Source of the DNA: Euryodendron excelsum
Lineage: Eukaryota; Streptophyta; Magnoliopsida; Ericales; Pentaphylacaceae
Direction of reading: 5' to 3'
Length of the DNA stretch: 64,000 nt
NCBI GenBank assembly: GCA_033060915.1
Contig: CM065389.1
Location: 15,422,001-15,486,000 of the forward strand
Shown: positions 22,461 to 33,547 of the stretch, in pieces
Position numbering within the stretch: position 1 is the first letter of the stretch
Layout of the letters: every line of letters begins with the position of its first letter
The notes under the pieces: generated by a model
The model's input: only the letters and a program-made list of their open reading frames with translations
Databases searched by the model: none
What the model was told of the DNA's origin: nothing
Translations under genes and position numbers: made by a program

Positions 22461-23075
22461 AAAAGACAAAAAAGGAGGTGAAATAGCCAAGGCTGGAAGC
22501 TGTTCACAAGGAGAGGATAAGACAGGGCCGGTTCGGATGATCAACGTGTTGCATGGGTCGGTAGAATCAGAATCTATTGACCCACACAGATACCTGGCTG
22601 AGATGCAGAGGGCCGCACACTTGCGGGAGGTGATGCGGGTAGGTCCTCCATATAAAAAAGTTAAAGTTGGCAGCAAAGTTGTGGCTATAACTTTCACTGA
22701 TGAAGACTTGGAGGGTGTTCAGACACCTCACAATGACGCGTTGGTTGTGACTTTGTGAATAGCATGGTGTGACATGAAAAGTTGCTCATTGAATAAGAAA
22801 GCTCCTCCGATGTCACGTATTATGATCTATTCAAGAAGTTAGAGCTGAAGGACACCGACCTCCAACCCTCCCTAAACCCATTGATCCGGTTCAGCTCTGA
22901 CCCGGTGTGGCCGTTAGGGAAGGTGACTGTTCCTGTGACTGCGAGAGGAGTCACACTGCAAACAGAATTCCTGGTGGTCAATGTACTCTCCCCATATAAT
23001 ATAATTGTGGGCCGAACATGGTTGTACCTCATGAAGGCTATCCCATCCTCCTACCATCAACTGATTTAATTCTTA
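22456..23075 (+). pseudogene. Gypsy aspartic protease region
   Basis: The frame at 22881-23069 reads VTARGVTLQTEFLVVNVLSP then YNIIVGRTWLYLMKAIPSSY, corresponding to the back half of the retropepsin fold and the YN-I-GR-WL signature. The upstream part (22680-22760) has TFTDEDLEGVQTPHNDALVV, the segment that precedes the protease in this lineage. The catalytic DTG/DSS motif is not readable in one frame. Confidence 0.7.
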
Positions 23076-23379
23076 ACCCTAGAGGGAGTACAGGAGATCA
23101 GAGGAAACCAAGTGGCCGCCAAGTAATGCTTCCTCACAGCCTGTGCTACAAAGGCGAAAGCTGGGAAAGTACAGATCATGGAGCTTCATAAGGACACGCC
23201 CACAATAGATGATGTTGGGTAGATACCAGAAAAGAAAGCCGTCAAAAAATTGAAGAAAGTTTATAGAGATTGGTATGAGGAAAAATACTTTATCGTTGGC
23301 ACATCCCTATCTAAAGGAGAAGAAAACTCACTGATTGAGTTACTGGCAGAGTACCTTGAAGTCTTCGCCTAGACTCCTT

Positions 23380-24175
23380 ACGATATGCGAGGGATCGACA
23401 CGAAGGTCGCCTACCACAGATTAAACGTGGACCCACAATGCCGACTTGTGGTTTAGAAGGGTAGGAAAGCAGCCACGCAACACGTGGATGCTGTCATAGA
23501 AGAAGTTGAAAAGCTCCTTGATGCTGGAGCAATTAGGGAAATCTATTACCCGCTGTGGTTGTCAAACACCATTGTGTGAAGAAGAAGAAGGACGGCAAGT
23601 GGAGAGTCTATGTTGAGTTCACTAATCTGAATAAAACATGCCTCAAAGATCCTTTTTCTTTCCTCAAAATTGACCAACTTGTGGATGCAACTGCTAGTTT
23701 CGAAAGGATAAGCTTTCTGGATGCTTATCGTGGGTATCACCAGATCCCACTCTATGAAGATGACCAAGAGAAAACTGCCTTTATAACCCCCAACGGTATC
23801 TTCTACTACAAGGTAATGCCCTTTGGACTGAAGAATGCCGGTGTCACCTATCAACGACTGGTCACTAAAATGTTCAAAGACTACATTAGCAGCACCGTGG
23901 AAGTTTACATCGATTACATGGTGGTCAAGATTAAGATCGGCACTCACTATTTGGAGAACTTGATGGTGGTATTCAACATTCTGAAGCAATATAAGATGAG
24001 GCTTAACGTCTCCAAGTGTGTATTCGGGGTCAGCTCGGGAAAATTCTTGGGGTTCTTGGGTACACACATGGGCATTAAAGAAGATCCACAGTAGGTCAGC
24101 GCTATTCAGAATGTCCAAGCTCCGAGAAACACTAAAAAAAGTGCAGAAATTAACTGGCATGGTAGCGGCTCTAAA
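23380..24175 (+). pseudogene. Gypsy reverse transcriptase with damaged active site
   Basis: The frame at 23555-24094 shows KKKDGKWRVYVEFTNLNK, FLDAYRGYHQIPLYEDD, FYYKVMPFGLKNAGVTYQRL and VYIDYMVVK, in standard order for Ty3/Gypsy. The active-site motif normally has two aspartates (YxDD). Here the second codon (23915-23917) is TAC, tyrosine. The upstream stretch (23380-23550) is frameshifted. With this residue lost the enzyme should not polymerise. Confidence 0.9.
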
Positions 24176-24770
24176 TAAATTCATCAGTTGATCTTCAGAC
24201 AAGTGCTGACCATTCTTTCAGCTTCTTAAAAAATAGGAGTGCTTTAGCTGGACCTAGGAATGTGATCAAGCCTTGGTAAATTTGAAGAAATACCTAAGCC
24301 AGTCTCCCTTGCTTTCCATCCCATTGAAGCATGAAGAGCTTTTCCTTTATCTCGCAGTGTCAGAGCATGCGATCAGTGCCGTGCTACTTTAACAGCAAGA
24401 TCGGCAACAAAAGCCGGTCTACTATGTTAGCAAAACTCTCTTTGGGGTAGAAAACAGATATTTACCGTTAGAAAAATTGGCCCTTGCATCGATAGTGGAG
24501 TCGCGCAAATTGGTGCACTACTTTTCGGCCCATACCATCAATGTGCTCACGGACCATCAGCTAAAACCACTCTTGGGAAGGGCCGACTTCTCCAGCAGAG
24601 TGGCCAAGTGGGCCATTGAGCTAGGAGAATTTGACATCAAGTTCCAACCACGAACGACCATTAAAGGGAAGGTATTGGCTGACTTTATTACTGAATTTTC
24701 TATTGAACTTCCACAGAAACCAATCCAACCCCGACTCCCGATACGCAACATGATGACCTCTTCTTGAACC
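24176..24770 (+). pseudogene. Gypsy RNase H domain
   Basis: After a broken stretch, the frame at 24477-24767 reads VHYFSAHTINVLTDHQLKPL, SRVAKWAIELGEFDIKFQPR and VLADFITEF, the typical C-terminal half of the Ty3-type RNase H. Stops lie before and just after. Confidence 0.88.
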
Positions 24771-24787
24771 TTTAGGAGAAAGCTGAT

Positions 24788-25185
24788 CATTGGAAGCTGT
24801 TCGTTGACGGAGCATCCAATGACTGGGGGGCAAGTTCAAGAATAGTCCTCATCAAGCCAGACGGTATGGCATTGGAGCAGGCCATTAAGCTGGAGTTCAC
24901 TACTTCAAACAATGAGTCAGAATATGAGGCTCTACCCGCGGGGCTGCACCGAGCTATTGATCTCAAAATTGCCAAAATTGTGATCTACTCAGATTCCTAA
25001 ATAGTAGTGAATCAGATTACCGGAGAATACGTAGCAAAGAAAAACAGAATGGCGCAATATCTGGCAAAACCAAGAGAATTACTGTCAAAATTCAACAAGT
25101 ACAAGCTCCACTAGATCGGCCGCGACAACAACGCTCACGCTAACGCCTTGGTAACACTTGCCACAGCCCTAAAGTCAAGCTCAAA
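24788..25185 (+). pseudogene. Second RNase H, Tat type
   Basis: The frame reads WKLFVDGASNDWGASSRIVL, NNESEYEALPAGLHRAIDLK and VIYSDS, then after a stop VVNQITGEYVAKKN, and NNAHANALVTLAT near the end. This is the DGA-SN / NNxAEYEAL / SDS / NxxADALA pattern of the additional archaeal-like RNase H (RVT_3) that marks the Tat lineage. The DGAS and SDS acidic residues persist and one or more stops interrupt. Confidence 0.85.
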
Positions 25186-25261
25186 GTGAACAATCTATAT
25201 AGAGACGCTAACCAGCCCGAGCATATTTCAAAAAGAAGAGCAAGCCCTGGTTATCGAATAA

Positions 25262-26470
25262 TTGGGACCCTGTTGGATGGACCCGATCATCTCTTATCTG
25301 GACAAAAACATACTCCCCGAGGACAAGAATAAGGCCAAAAAAGTCAAACACAAATCTCTAAAATATTGGCTCTCTCCAACCAAGGAGCTCTACAGAAGGT
25401 CTTTCACTGGTTCCTATTTATATTGTGTTCATCCTAACAAAGTGCATGCCATTTTGTTTGAAATTTATGAAGGGAGCTACGGAAGTCACATCAGCAGCAG
25501 GTCCATCACTCACTGAGCGATTTCGCAAGGTTATTGCTGGCCCTGCATGCAGAAAGACGCCACCCAGTACTTGCTAAAATGTGAGAAATGTCAGAGATTC
25601 TCTCCGTTGATCTATCAGCCGGCTGAGGAGCTCATAACCATCACTAGCCTCTGGCCCTTTGCCCAATGGGGGCTGGATATAGTCGAACTACTGCCCCGAG
25701 CTCCAGGTAACAAGAGATTTCTCATCGTGGCCACAGACTACTTCACCAAATGAGTAGAAGCAGAGCCACTTTCGACAATCAAGGAGTCAGACGCGAAAAG
25801 ATTTACCGGGAAGAGTATCATTACAAGGTTCGGCATACCCTACACACTATTATCAGATAAAGACACACAATTTGATGGAAGTAAGTTCAGAGAATTCTAC
25901 GACGAGCTAGGCATCAGGAATTATTATTCAACGTTGGAAAACAATGTTCAATGGGCAACGGGCAAGCTGAGATTTCCAACAAAACAATGTTCAATGGCAT
26001 CAAAAAGCATCTAGAAAAGGCTAAAGGAAGATGGGTTTAAGAGCTCCCCCAACGTATTATGGTTCTACAAAACCATTCCAAGGAGATCTACTGGGGAAAC
26101 CCCTTTCTCAATGGCATACGGGGTAGAAGTAGTGATACCCTTGGAAGTGGGACTCCCTACTGTCAGATCGGCAGCTTTCGACACCGGCCTCAATGATCAG
26201 ACTCTGACAAAGGACATGGACCTTGTTGAAGAAAGGCGTGAGGCTACCCTAATCAAGCTTATTAGGTATCATCAATAGCTGAGTCGATCTTACAACAAAA
26301 GGGTACAACCAAGATCCTTTGCTCCTGGAGATCTGGTATTAAGAAAGGTATTGAGGGCAACAAAAAATCTAACAGACGGGAAGCTAGGCCCCAACTGGAA
26401 AGGTCCCTACAAAATTACGTCCCAAGTCGCGCATGGCGGCATATTGACTAAAAACTGTCGAAGAAAGGCG
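25262..26470 (+). pseudogene. Gypsy integrase
   Basis: The frame at 25262-25516 ends in the zinc-binding part and continues in 25547-25753 with CEKCQRFSPLIYQPAEEL, then WPFAQWGLDIVELL and RFLIVATDYFTK, the start of the rve core. After a stop, FGIPYTLLSDKDTQFD marks the second catalytic Asp and TGETPFSMAYGVEVVIP the end of the core. GPYKITSQVAHGG is the C-terminal DNA-binding segment. There are several stops. Confidence 0.88.
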
Positions 26471-26682
26471 ACAACTATCTTGACCTTGGAACACAAATAA
26501 TCTCAGAAAATTCTACCAGTAGGCCCTTCTTATCTTCAAGGAATGTATCTACCTATAGTTTGTTCTCAAAAGGATGCAACTTTATTTAACAAATATTTAA
26601 CTTTGCACAAATCAATGAAATTGAAAGCTACTCAACAAATTTGATGCCACTCCAAACTGCAAAGTATTAAAGGAAGACAAAA

Positions 26683-26895
26683 ACCAGGTGTAAAAATCTA
26701 GTCCTGGATCATTTATTACCATGTCGGCCAATGAAGGTCATAAAAACCAAGTGTAAAAACTTGGTCATGTCTAAGTTAGGCATGTCAGCCAATGAAGGTC
26801 ACAAAAAACCAGGTGTAAAAACCTGGTCCTGGATCATTTATAACCAAGTCGGCCAATGAAGGTCATAAAAATCAAGTCTAAAAACTTGGTCCTAT
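26683..26895 (+). repeat. Four-unit array of small hairpins, 62-63 base period
   Basis: Hairpins of the form ACC(A)(A/G)GT-gtaaaa-AC(T/C)TGGT start at 26683, 26746, 26808 and 26871. Unit 2 has ACCAAGT/ACTTGGT and unit 3 ACCAGGT/ACCTGGT, so both stem sides changed together. The linker carries GTCGGCCAATGAAGGTCA. It lies just behind the integrase, and a partial fifth linker follows. Confidence 0.85.
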
Positions 26896-27127
26896 CCCAG
26901 GTAGGACAAGTCGGCCAAAGGAAGTCACTTAAAAATCTAACATTTAACCTTGGTCCTACCCAGGTCAAGTAGGTCGGCAGAGAGCTTCATTAAAGTGACA
27001 AAGCTAAGTATCTTGCTCAGCCCTAACCAAGTCTAGTGGGTTGGCTAAAAGTAGCAAAGTTTTTATTTGCCTAAATTTACGAATGGGATAAAGCTAAAAG
27101 TATTTACTTCGTTATAACAGATTCTAT

Positions 27128-27310
27128 CTGCCCAAGTTTGGCAGCTCATCAGATCTCTCTACCTAAGTTTGGTAGAGATCTTATTTACCTAAGTCCAGAT
27201 TTTTGCTGCCTAAGTTTGGCAAGGATTTTATCTACATAAGTTTGGCAGTTCAACAAATAAGTAACAAATTTTTACCTACCTAAGTTTGTGTCCTTGGCAA
27301 ATCAGTTTAG
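27128..27310 (+). repeat. Second hairpin array with CCTAAGTTTGG core
   Basis: Short inverted repeats around (T/C)AAGTTT recur: CTGCC..GGCAG at 27128-27144, CTACC..GGTAG at 27159-27175, and CTGCC..GGCA near 27210, with further degenerate copies to 27300. The 27159 copy extends to an 11-base-pair stem (AGATCTCTACC) with a two-base bulge. Confidence 0.75.
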
Positions 27311-27479
27311 GGGTGGCCACAAAATATGTTCATAGAAGCGAAAATTAGCTATCTAAATAAGGATAATACTCATAGCATAGAAGGCACACGTTCAAAATTG
27401 ATTCACAAAATGTGCATTGCTTGCAACTGTTCTTACAATTGAACAGAAAAAGAAAAAGCAAAAAGAAGGTTCCTAAGGC

Positions 27480-29683
27480 AGATTAGCTGGAAGGAGGTCA
27501 GCTGGAGGCAAGTCTTTAGCTAGAGGAAGCTCGGTAGTATTGGCTTCATTAACCACATGGTTTCAGGGGCATCTTTATCCCCCTCACATTCGATCTCTCC
27601 ATCAGCCTAATTCTCCATCTCAAGTACAACATCAGCTCGGGCAGGAATCTCCATCCAAAGGGAGGAAGATTTGTCCAGCTTCAACCGTCTCAGAGCTGTC
27701 TTCCATCCGTCTTGAAATGCATCCTCAATGATTTGCTTCACTTGGGCCTCGTAATGATCCATAACGTCCTCAAACCCCTTGTTGTACTTGGCTTCGGCCT
27801 CCTTTTTCAGTTGTTCCACCTCCAGTTGAGCCTTAGCCAGAGACGCCTTTGCTACGACCATCGACTTCTCGGCTTCAGTCAGTATGGCCCTCAGATCAGC
27901 AGCCTTTGCTTTAGCTTTTCGACAGTCTTTTTCTTTTTGCTTATAAGAGGCCTGCGTCTCAGCGAGAACGACTTGGTTGTCCTGCCAAACCTTTTGGAAA
28001 CCTCTGGCCTCCCGATCTCTCTAGTGGAATTTTTCCTTCAGCTCAGAGTGGTTTTTCAGAAGGATCCCTTGCCGATCTTGCAGGCTACAGAAGCACTGTA
28101 TAACCTCCAGACCCTAAATGGCCCCCTGAAAAAGATAAGTAAAAATAAGCATTAGTAAAGGGTTTTCAAATCAAACAACCAAAACAAAGAGTTCGGCATA
28201 GCAGACTTACCACAAATACCGATTGAACAACTCCAAGTATCAGATTTCCAGTATTGGAATCGTCTAGCTCCTTGACGATCTTAGGCGGCACAATAGCCTA
28301 GAGGGCCTTGATAGTGGCACCGGGGCAACACAGCACCGAGTCTTTGACGGTCATAGCCCATCTGTCGATCTTAGGCCATGTTATGAACTCTTCAGCTAAT
28401 GGTCCCTCCGCCTTGTCCTTGCCCTTCTCGGCTACAGAAGGCCCAGTCGATTTAGCTGGCGTGGCAACAGTGCCTTCAACCTTTGCTTGGGTGGCGACCT
28501 TCTCAGCCCTCTTCACCAACTTCCTCTTCTTCACTGCCTCCTAGGCTATTGGTTCCTTGTCCAGATTAACCACCTTCGTGGCAACAGGAACTTCAGTGGC
28601 AGGAGGACACAGTAGGCAAAAGAGGAGCATTAGTATCGCCGATTTAAGTAATGGTCTCGGTAGAAGATGATGCTGCTCCCCTCCTCTTCCTAGAACCTCT
28701 CTGTCCTAGTGCCAACACCAGGTCTCGAACTTTGGGGGCTATGTCAACTCCGAAGTCAGAGACGGGGACAACAACAATAGGTGCGGGAGGCAGAAGTGAC
28801 AAGAGAGGCGAGCGATCCCCAATGTTGTGCCTAGCTCCCTCCACCTTTTGGGCAGCAATCACGTCGGCAGATATCCCATTCATCACAATAAAGGACTGGT
28901 ACTGAATTGGGTAGCCCGATAGTACGTGTGCAGCTTGACCTATCCCTTACAACTCTCCCTCGCCTTTGTATGCCTAGACTCGATCTAAGGCAGTAAGATC
29001 GACACCGAGGTGTTCAGTCTCCTTGTCCTTAGGTTCGAAGCTAGCTAGGAAACACAAAAGCACAGGGGCAGGTGACAAATCAAGGAAAAATCAAACAAAA
29101 ACGAAAAAAGAAAAAAAGAAAAAAGCGCATCAAATAGCGAAGAAAGTGGTAGACCTATCCTCTTCGGTGTTCTAGGGCATCTCATTTCTAGCGCCAGTTC
29201 TGCAGGAATGTCACTGAATTCCCATGGCCCCCTCACTCTCACTATGGCATTGTCAATCCCCTGTCCTGAGCTAGGAAGGAACTGGACCAGCTCCCTTGAC
29301 CTATGCCTGGCCTTAAAATAGTACTTGTATCGCTTCGTTTTACCACCATCGCCCACCTCCACAGCGGCATAACAATAGTTGAACTCGTGAAGACGTAGAT
29401 TTAGGCCTAGGTTGTGGTTCAACTCAATTACCCTAATCACTATTTTGTAACCATTCAGCAGTAATTAGATTGGGGCGATTTCGTAGTGGTTAAGAATTTG
29501 GGTCAAGAATGGATGGATGGGAAACCTAAGGCTACCCTCTACTATTGCGATGAGGGGAAATGAAGTCCCCTCTTCGGTCACCCTCTAGCCGTCATCCTTC
29601 GGCCTTATCAAGCCAATATCTACTCCCTTTGGGAAATTATACCTTTGTTTGAAAGCAGTGATGGCGTCGGAGTGGCTAAACAT
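27480..29683 (-). pseudogene. Antisense ORF of the Gypsy element, transposase_28-like, with introns
   Basis: Minus strand from ATG 29681-29683: AITAFKQRYNFPKGVDIGLI, EGSLRFPIHPFLTQILNHYE, LNLRLHEFNYCYAAVEVG, YKYYFKARH and VQFLPSSGQG. This resembles the plant family labelled putative gypsy-type transposon (Transposase_28). Probable introns are 29152-29041 (GT...TTTCCTAG) and 28213-28127 (GTAAGT...TTTTTCAG). The C-terminal part (27607-28020) is a long Lys/Glu/Ala coiled coil (SLAKAQLEVEQLKKEAEAKY). A few stops interrupt. Antisense ORFs behind pol have been reported in Tat elements; their function is unknown. Confidence 0.65.
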
Positions 29684-30006
29684 TCTCCTAAGTCTGGTGC
29701 CTATCGTAACTAAGGGATTCTAGGATTTTAGTAAGAAAAATAAAGAAGGAAAACAAAGACAGTGAGGACTTTACAGAATGACAGTCTTTGTGAAAGAGAC
29801 GAATGTAAGGCGTCAGAGAGTTCTGTGTTCAAATAATGGCTATAACCCTCTGGTCTGCAAAAAGAGCGTCAGCACGATGGCAACAGGTCTGGGACAGCTC
29901 AATGGTCACATCCCATTAAAAACCGTTTGACGGTTGACGTCACCGAACAGTCAAGATATATTAATCCAAGACCCCTATTATTGGGGCGCTAAGGCTAGGG
30001 GGCAAT

Positions 30007-30603
30007 TGTGGGTCAAATAAATACGGGCCCAACCCAGTTGACAAGCTCAAAAGGATTGGCATTGCCGAATTGGGCCTGGAGCAGCCTAGAGACAATTGTT
30101 ACAACACAGGCCTAGGTCATTTTATCAGCTCAAGCTAAAACCCTTTTAGCCAAACTTATGGATATAATCAAACGGAGAGTCAGAGCATTTAATAGAGAAT
30201 AGACCCGTATTCAATGCGGAGGAGGCGCTACACACAACGACGATGCTCATGTTTAGTCAGTTGAACTCGAGCATGGCGATAAAGGTAAAATTACATCTGA
30301 TTAGCTGGCTCTAGCCGACATAGACTTGTGCAGTGAGTCATGATTATCATAGTAGGCTAAACAGAGAGCACTACGCTATAAATATCAAAGTTTCAAGAAG
30401 CGAGGTATGAACGATCCAATTGAGCCATACACACTCATTATTTTTACTTCATTCTTGGTTAAGATTGCTAACTTAATCATCGGAGTGTAATCGGCACATA
30501 GAGGGTCGATTCATTTTGACTTCTTCTTCTCCTTGCAGTAAGCTAGTGTTCAATGACTATGGTTCAAGTTATCGGATTGACCTTCCTAGAAACCTCTCTT
30601 ACA
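30007..30603 (+). repeat. Gypsy 3' LTR
   Basis: 597 bases, preceded by a purine-rich tract (AAGGCTAGGGGGCAAT). TATAAATA lies at 30377-30384, matching the box of the 5' LTR. It ends CTTACA at 30603, followed by CTTGG. Confidence 0.92.
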
Positions 30604-31500
30604 CTTGGCAAAATCTGATAGGATGTTTCTTTAAATTTTTTTTCTTTACTCTACAAACTAAGATTGTTAATATATTTGTACGTCACGTGTCATAATTTAA
30701 TAAAAATTACCACTGAGTAATCGGTACTATATGACCACTAAACATTTTTTCTTTCATAGGAGAAAGGAGGTCAAAATCAATATCTTTGAATCGTCAACCC
30801 TTATTTCACAATCTTTCTATGTAAATTACAAGTGTATTCTTTTTCCTCGAGATCAATAAATGCAGAAGTACATAAAGTGCATGAATATTTTCAAGAGGGC
30901 TCCTGGATGCTGCACCATGGATGTAGATAGTGACCACCTTTCAATCCAGTCAAGATTGCTGCAGATGAGACTGAACGAATCAGGTATAACAGAAGGTTCT
31001 GTCACTGTTATTTTCTGATTCTAGGTGGTGAAATTGAGTCATCAACGTATAATTTTCTCTCCTTTTGGTTTGGTAAGTTGATTCTGGGTTCTCTTCCAGT
31101 TGTAGCTGGTGGTCTTTTAATTTTGGTGCCCATTGTTGAATCAATGATATGAATTTCTTTTTTTCCAGGCAATATTTTGTCAATATTGATGACACTGTCG
31201 AACAAAAGGTCGGCCTTCTTTCATGACTTCCTCCTGCTTTGTTTTTTGTTATCCAAGGCCAGGCTCAGTTTGCCTTTCAATTATATTATAAAGATTCACC
31301 CTCAACAAGCACAGTGTTCTCATGATTTGAGCTAGCAGAATGTAGAGAACAGCACTGGTTTTATAAATGACCACAATTTCTATCTTTTTATATGTTTTCA
31401 TATCATGCTTCCTTTCATTTGTAGATTGTTGTTTGTAAGAGTAGTCCAAGAGGGATGCATTTTCGACAAGCTGGACAGCCCTAGTTCTCATGGTCTACTT
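30604..31500. other. Non-coding stretch
   Basis: AT-rich with no convincing protein. The frames at 30980-31490 show no recognisable domain. If the exon at about 31510-31645 is real, this could be intron or 5' flank of that gene. Confidence 0.4.
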
Positions 31501-31509
31501 TGTTTTTAG

Positions 31510-31645
31510 GTGTATTAATATTGTGAAAGGCTCACCAAGCAGTTAGCTGTGGAAGACTCACCTGAAAGTGATGATTCTGCTGCAAGAACTGCTGCCATTT
31601 GGAAGGGAAAGCATGAACCTCTAAGACGGGCGCACGGATATAAAG
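31510..31645 (+). pseudogene. Exon-like piece of an unrecognised plus-strand gene
   Basis: A frame reading CERLTKQLAVEDSPESDDSA, then ARTAAIWKGKHEPLRRAHGY, ends at a possible GT donor (AAAG|GTATCT at about 31645). The codon use looks protein-like and unlike the flanks. I cannot name the protein. Other exon-like pieces on the same strand follow at 36,705-36,960 and 39,279-39,484, separated by transposon insertions. Confidence 0.4.
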
Positions 31646-31859
31646 GTATCTTGGTTTCCAAACTTTTGTAAAGACTCTGATTAATTATAATTATGTTTAG
31701 CTGCATTGAATAAAAGCTTTGTTACTTCATTATGACTTTGTATTCAGCACCCTGGTTCTAATATTAATAGATATTTTTGGTTGTAGCAATTTCAAAAATT
31801 GGTTTCTTTTTAGCTGTTAATTCTTTATTTATAATGTTTATAAATTAGTGACTTTGAAC

Positions 31860-32171
31860 ATCAGGAAAAAGACAAAAAAATTGGGGGAGAAAAAGGTGGG
31901 GAAAAAGGCCCAGAAAAAGGTTTAAATACAATAGTGGTGTTTTGAAAACTGCCACTAAAGTCCCAGGTACAACAGCGTTTTATCAAAAAAGTGCTATTAA
32001 ATTGCGTCGTCATTATGTCATCGTCGGCTGGAGATTATAACCAGCTAGCAATTACCAAAGTTTTAAGAAAACACCGTAACACTGGAAACATATGCCGACG
32101 GTCATAAAGGCTGCGTTTTAATAAATACGGTGAAATAACGTTTAGCGGCGTTAGCAAAATTCCTGTAGTGG
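31860..32171. mobile_element. CACTA-type element end (non-autonomous)
   Basis: The right end reads TTCCTGTAGTG, that is CACTACAGGAA inverted, with subterminal GCGGCGTTAGC motifs typical of CACTA elements. A possible decayed left end (CATCAGGAAAAAG) lies at about 31860, giving an element near 310 bases; the left end is uncertain. Confidence 0.55.
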
Positions 32172-32517
32172 ATCTGGTAATATTATCTTTGTTTGAGGAT
32201 TATTCTTCCTGGTGAAACTTTAACTTGTGAGTGCTATTAGTTTTGTAGTATCACATTTTATCTTCATCTACTAGCTCACTATAGAAAATACTTGTATCCT
32301 TGAATTTTTAAGCAGCTAGGTTCTTTCCCAGCTTGCCAATTTTTAATTTATTATTGAATTTAGTTAGTCACGTCTGCCAGTTCTGTTTATATTTGGCAGT
32401 GTCAAATAATCCTTTTTTTGCAGATTGTTGTTTTGTGTTGTCCTTAAATATCTTCATATAGTGGAAGGAAGAGCAGTTTGAGAATAATCTGTCATGTCTT
32501 TCAAGTGGATGGCCTAA
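32172..32517 (+). repeat. Duplicated segment, copy A
   Basis: From GGTAATATTATCTTTGTTTG to TCTTTCAAGTGGATGGCCTAA it aligns by eye with 63408-63765 in the same orientation. It starts exactly at the CACTA end and stops exactly where a MITE-like sequence begins. No protein is evident, so it may be intron sequence of a duplicated gene. Confidence 0.85.
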
Positions 32518-32670
32518 CGGCCTGTTTGGAACTAGGAGGAGGGAAGGGAAGGGAAGGGAAAATTTTGAGTGAGAGAGAGAGAGAGATTGATTTAAAATTT
32601 TTTCTCCCTTTTTCTTTTTCTTGATTGGAAAAGGAAAGGGAAGGAATAATTTACCTTTCTTAATTTATAA
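32518..32670. mobile_element. MITE fragment, CCTGTTTGGAACT family
   Basis: It starts GGCCTGTTTGGAACTAGGAG, then a purine-rich segment, and AGAGAGATTGATTTAAAATTT, all shared with the complete copy at 49564-49792. The right terminal repeat is missing and the sequence runs into the LTR element at about 32,690. Confidence 0.65.
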
Positions 32671-32689
32671 TTATTAGATTTATGATTTA

Positions 32690-33533
32690 TGAATTATGAC
32701 TCCTTGAGGGAGTAGAATGTTTCCTGCTAGAAGATAGGAGATGGCTCAGAATATTATTATAAGGGAGAGTTTGGTGTTGATTTTACCACCCTCTCGTGCT
32801 ACCGAAAGGGCCAATACTAAGCAAATTCCCCAAGCTAGCCAAGGGGCTATATAGGCGGCATTGTGTTTGGTGGGGGCAAATATTTGGTATTGGTGTTAAG
32901 GAAAAGGTTGTGACATTTATATCCGTTATGCCCCATCCGTGCTGTGATGGTGCACATGTTCACGACTGAGTGAGCTTCGATGTGCACGCTTGCATGACGT
33001 GTCTTTTGTGCACTTGCGCCTTGGGTTCAAGCTTGTGCACATGACCGATTGGTTTGGCTAGCATTAGTGTTGCATGTCGCTATGCTACGGGGCTAACAGT
33101 TGCTATTCAGTTGTGTCTGTTCATGCGTGCTACTACTTTAACACATGGCATCGTAGGCTTTAGTTGGGGTGCCATGCCTAACAGGCGATGCATTGCTTGC
33201 ACATGCTCGATAGCGTATTGCTACTTTGCTTGTGTATCGGGGCTTGCGCTAAGCACATTGCTTGTAGTACTTGCGCGCATTTGATAGCGACGTTGCTATC
33301 GCCAAGGGGCTTGGGTTAGCCAAAAGGCTTGAGCATCGGCGGGGGGAGCCTCATTGAGGAATGCGGGGTAATACGAATGGATCCGTGACCAACGCGTATT
33401 CATATGCCTCAATATTTGAGTTGGTGGGACTATTGCTTGGTGCTAGTCACCTCATGGGTTTATTTTCGTTGCGTATTCTCATGGTAGGTTGCATAACTGT
33501 CACCATATCGCTGACGGTCTGCTGCTCATGACA
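32690..33533 (+). repeat. Left LTR of the non-coding element
   Basis: It begins near TGAATTATGACTCC and ends CTCATGACA before the primer-binding site. Its body has GTGCACATGTTCACGACTGA, repeated in the right LTR as GTGCACATGTTTACGACTGA. Confidence 0.75.
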
Positions 33534-33534
33534 C

Positions 33535-33547
33535 TTGGTATTAGAGC
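33535..33547 (+). other. Primer-binding site of the non-coding LTR element
   Basis: TTGGTATTAGAGC, one base from the common tRNA-Met site, one base after the LTR end. Confidence 0.75.

Larger units (their letters stand above)
20335..30603 (+). mobile_element. Ty3/Gypsy retrotransposon, Tat type, full length but inactive
   Basis: Two LTRs (20335-20932, 30007-30603) begin TGTGGGTCAAATAAATA and end CTTACA. Flanking pentamers are CTTAG and CTTGG, a probable target duplication with one change. Internal order on the plus strand: gag, protease, reverse transcriptase, RNase H, a second RNase H, integrase. These are followed by hairpin arrays and an antisense ORF before the purine-rich tract at 29995-30004. 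The second RNase H and the antisense ORF behind pol point to the Tat group. LTR copies differ at roughly one base in ten over the first 150 bases I compared, and many stops show it is old. Confidence 0.92.

Noticed and set aside
23546..24202. 218-residue minus-strand open frame
   Set aside because: It is the antisense shadow of the Gypsy reverse transcriptase; no known domain.
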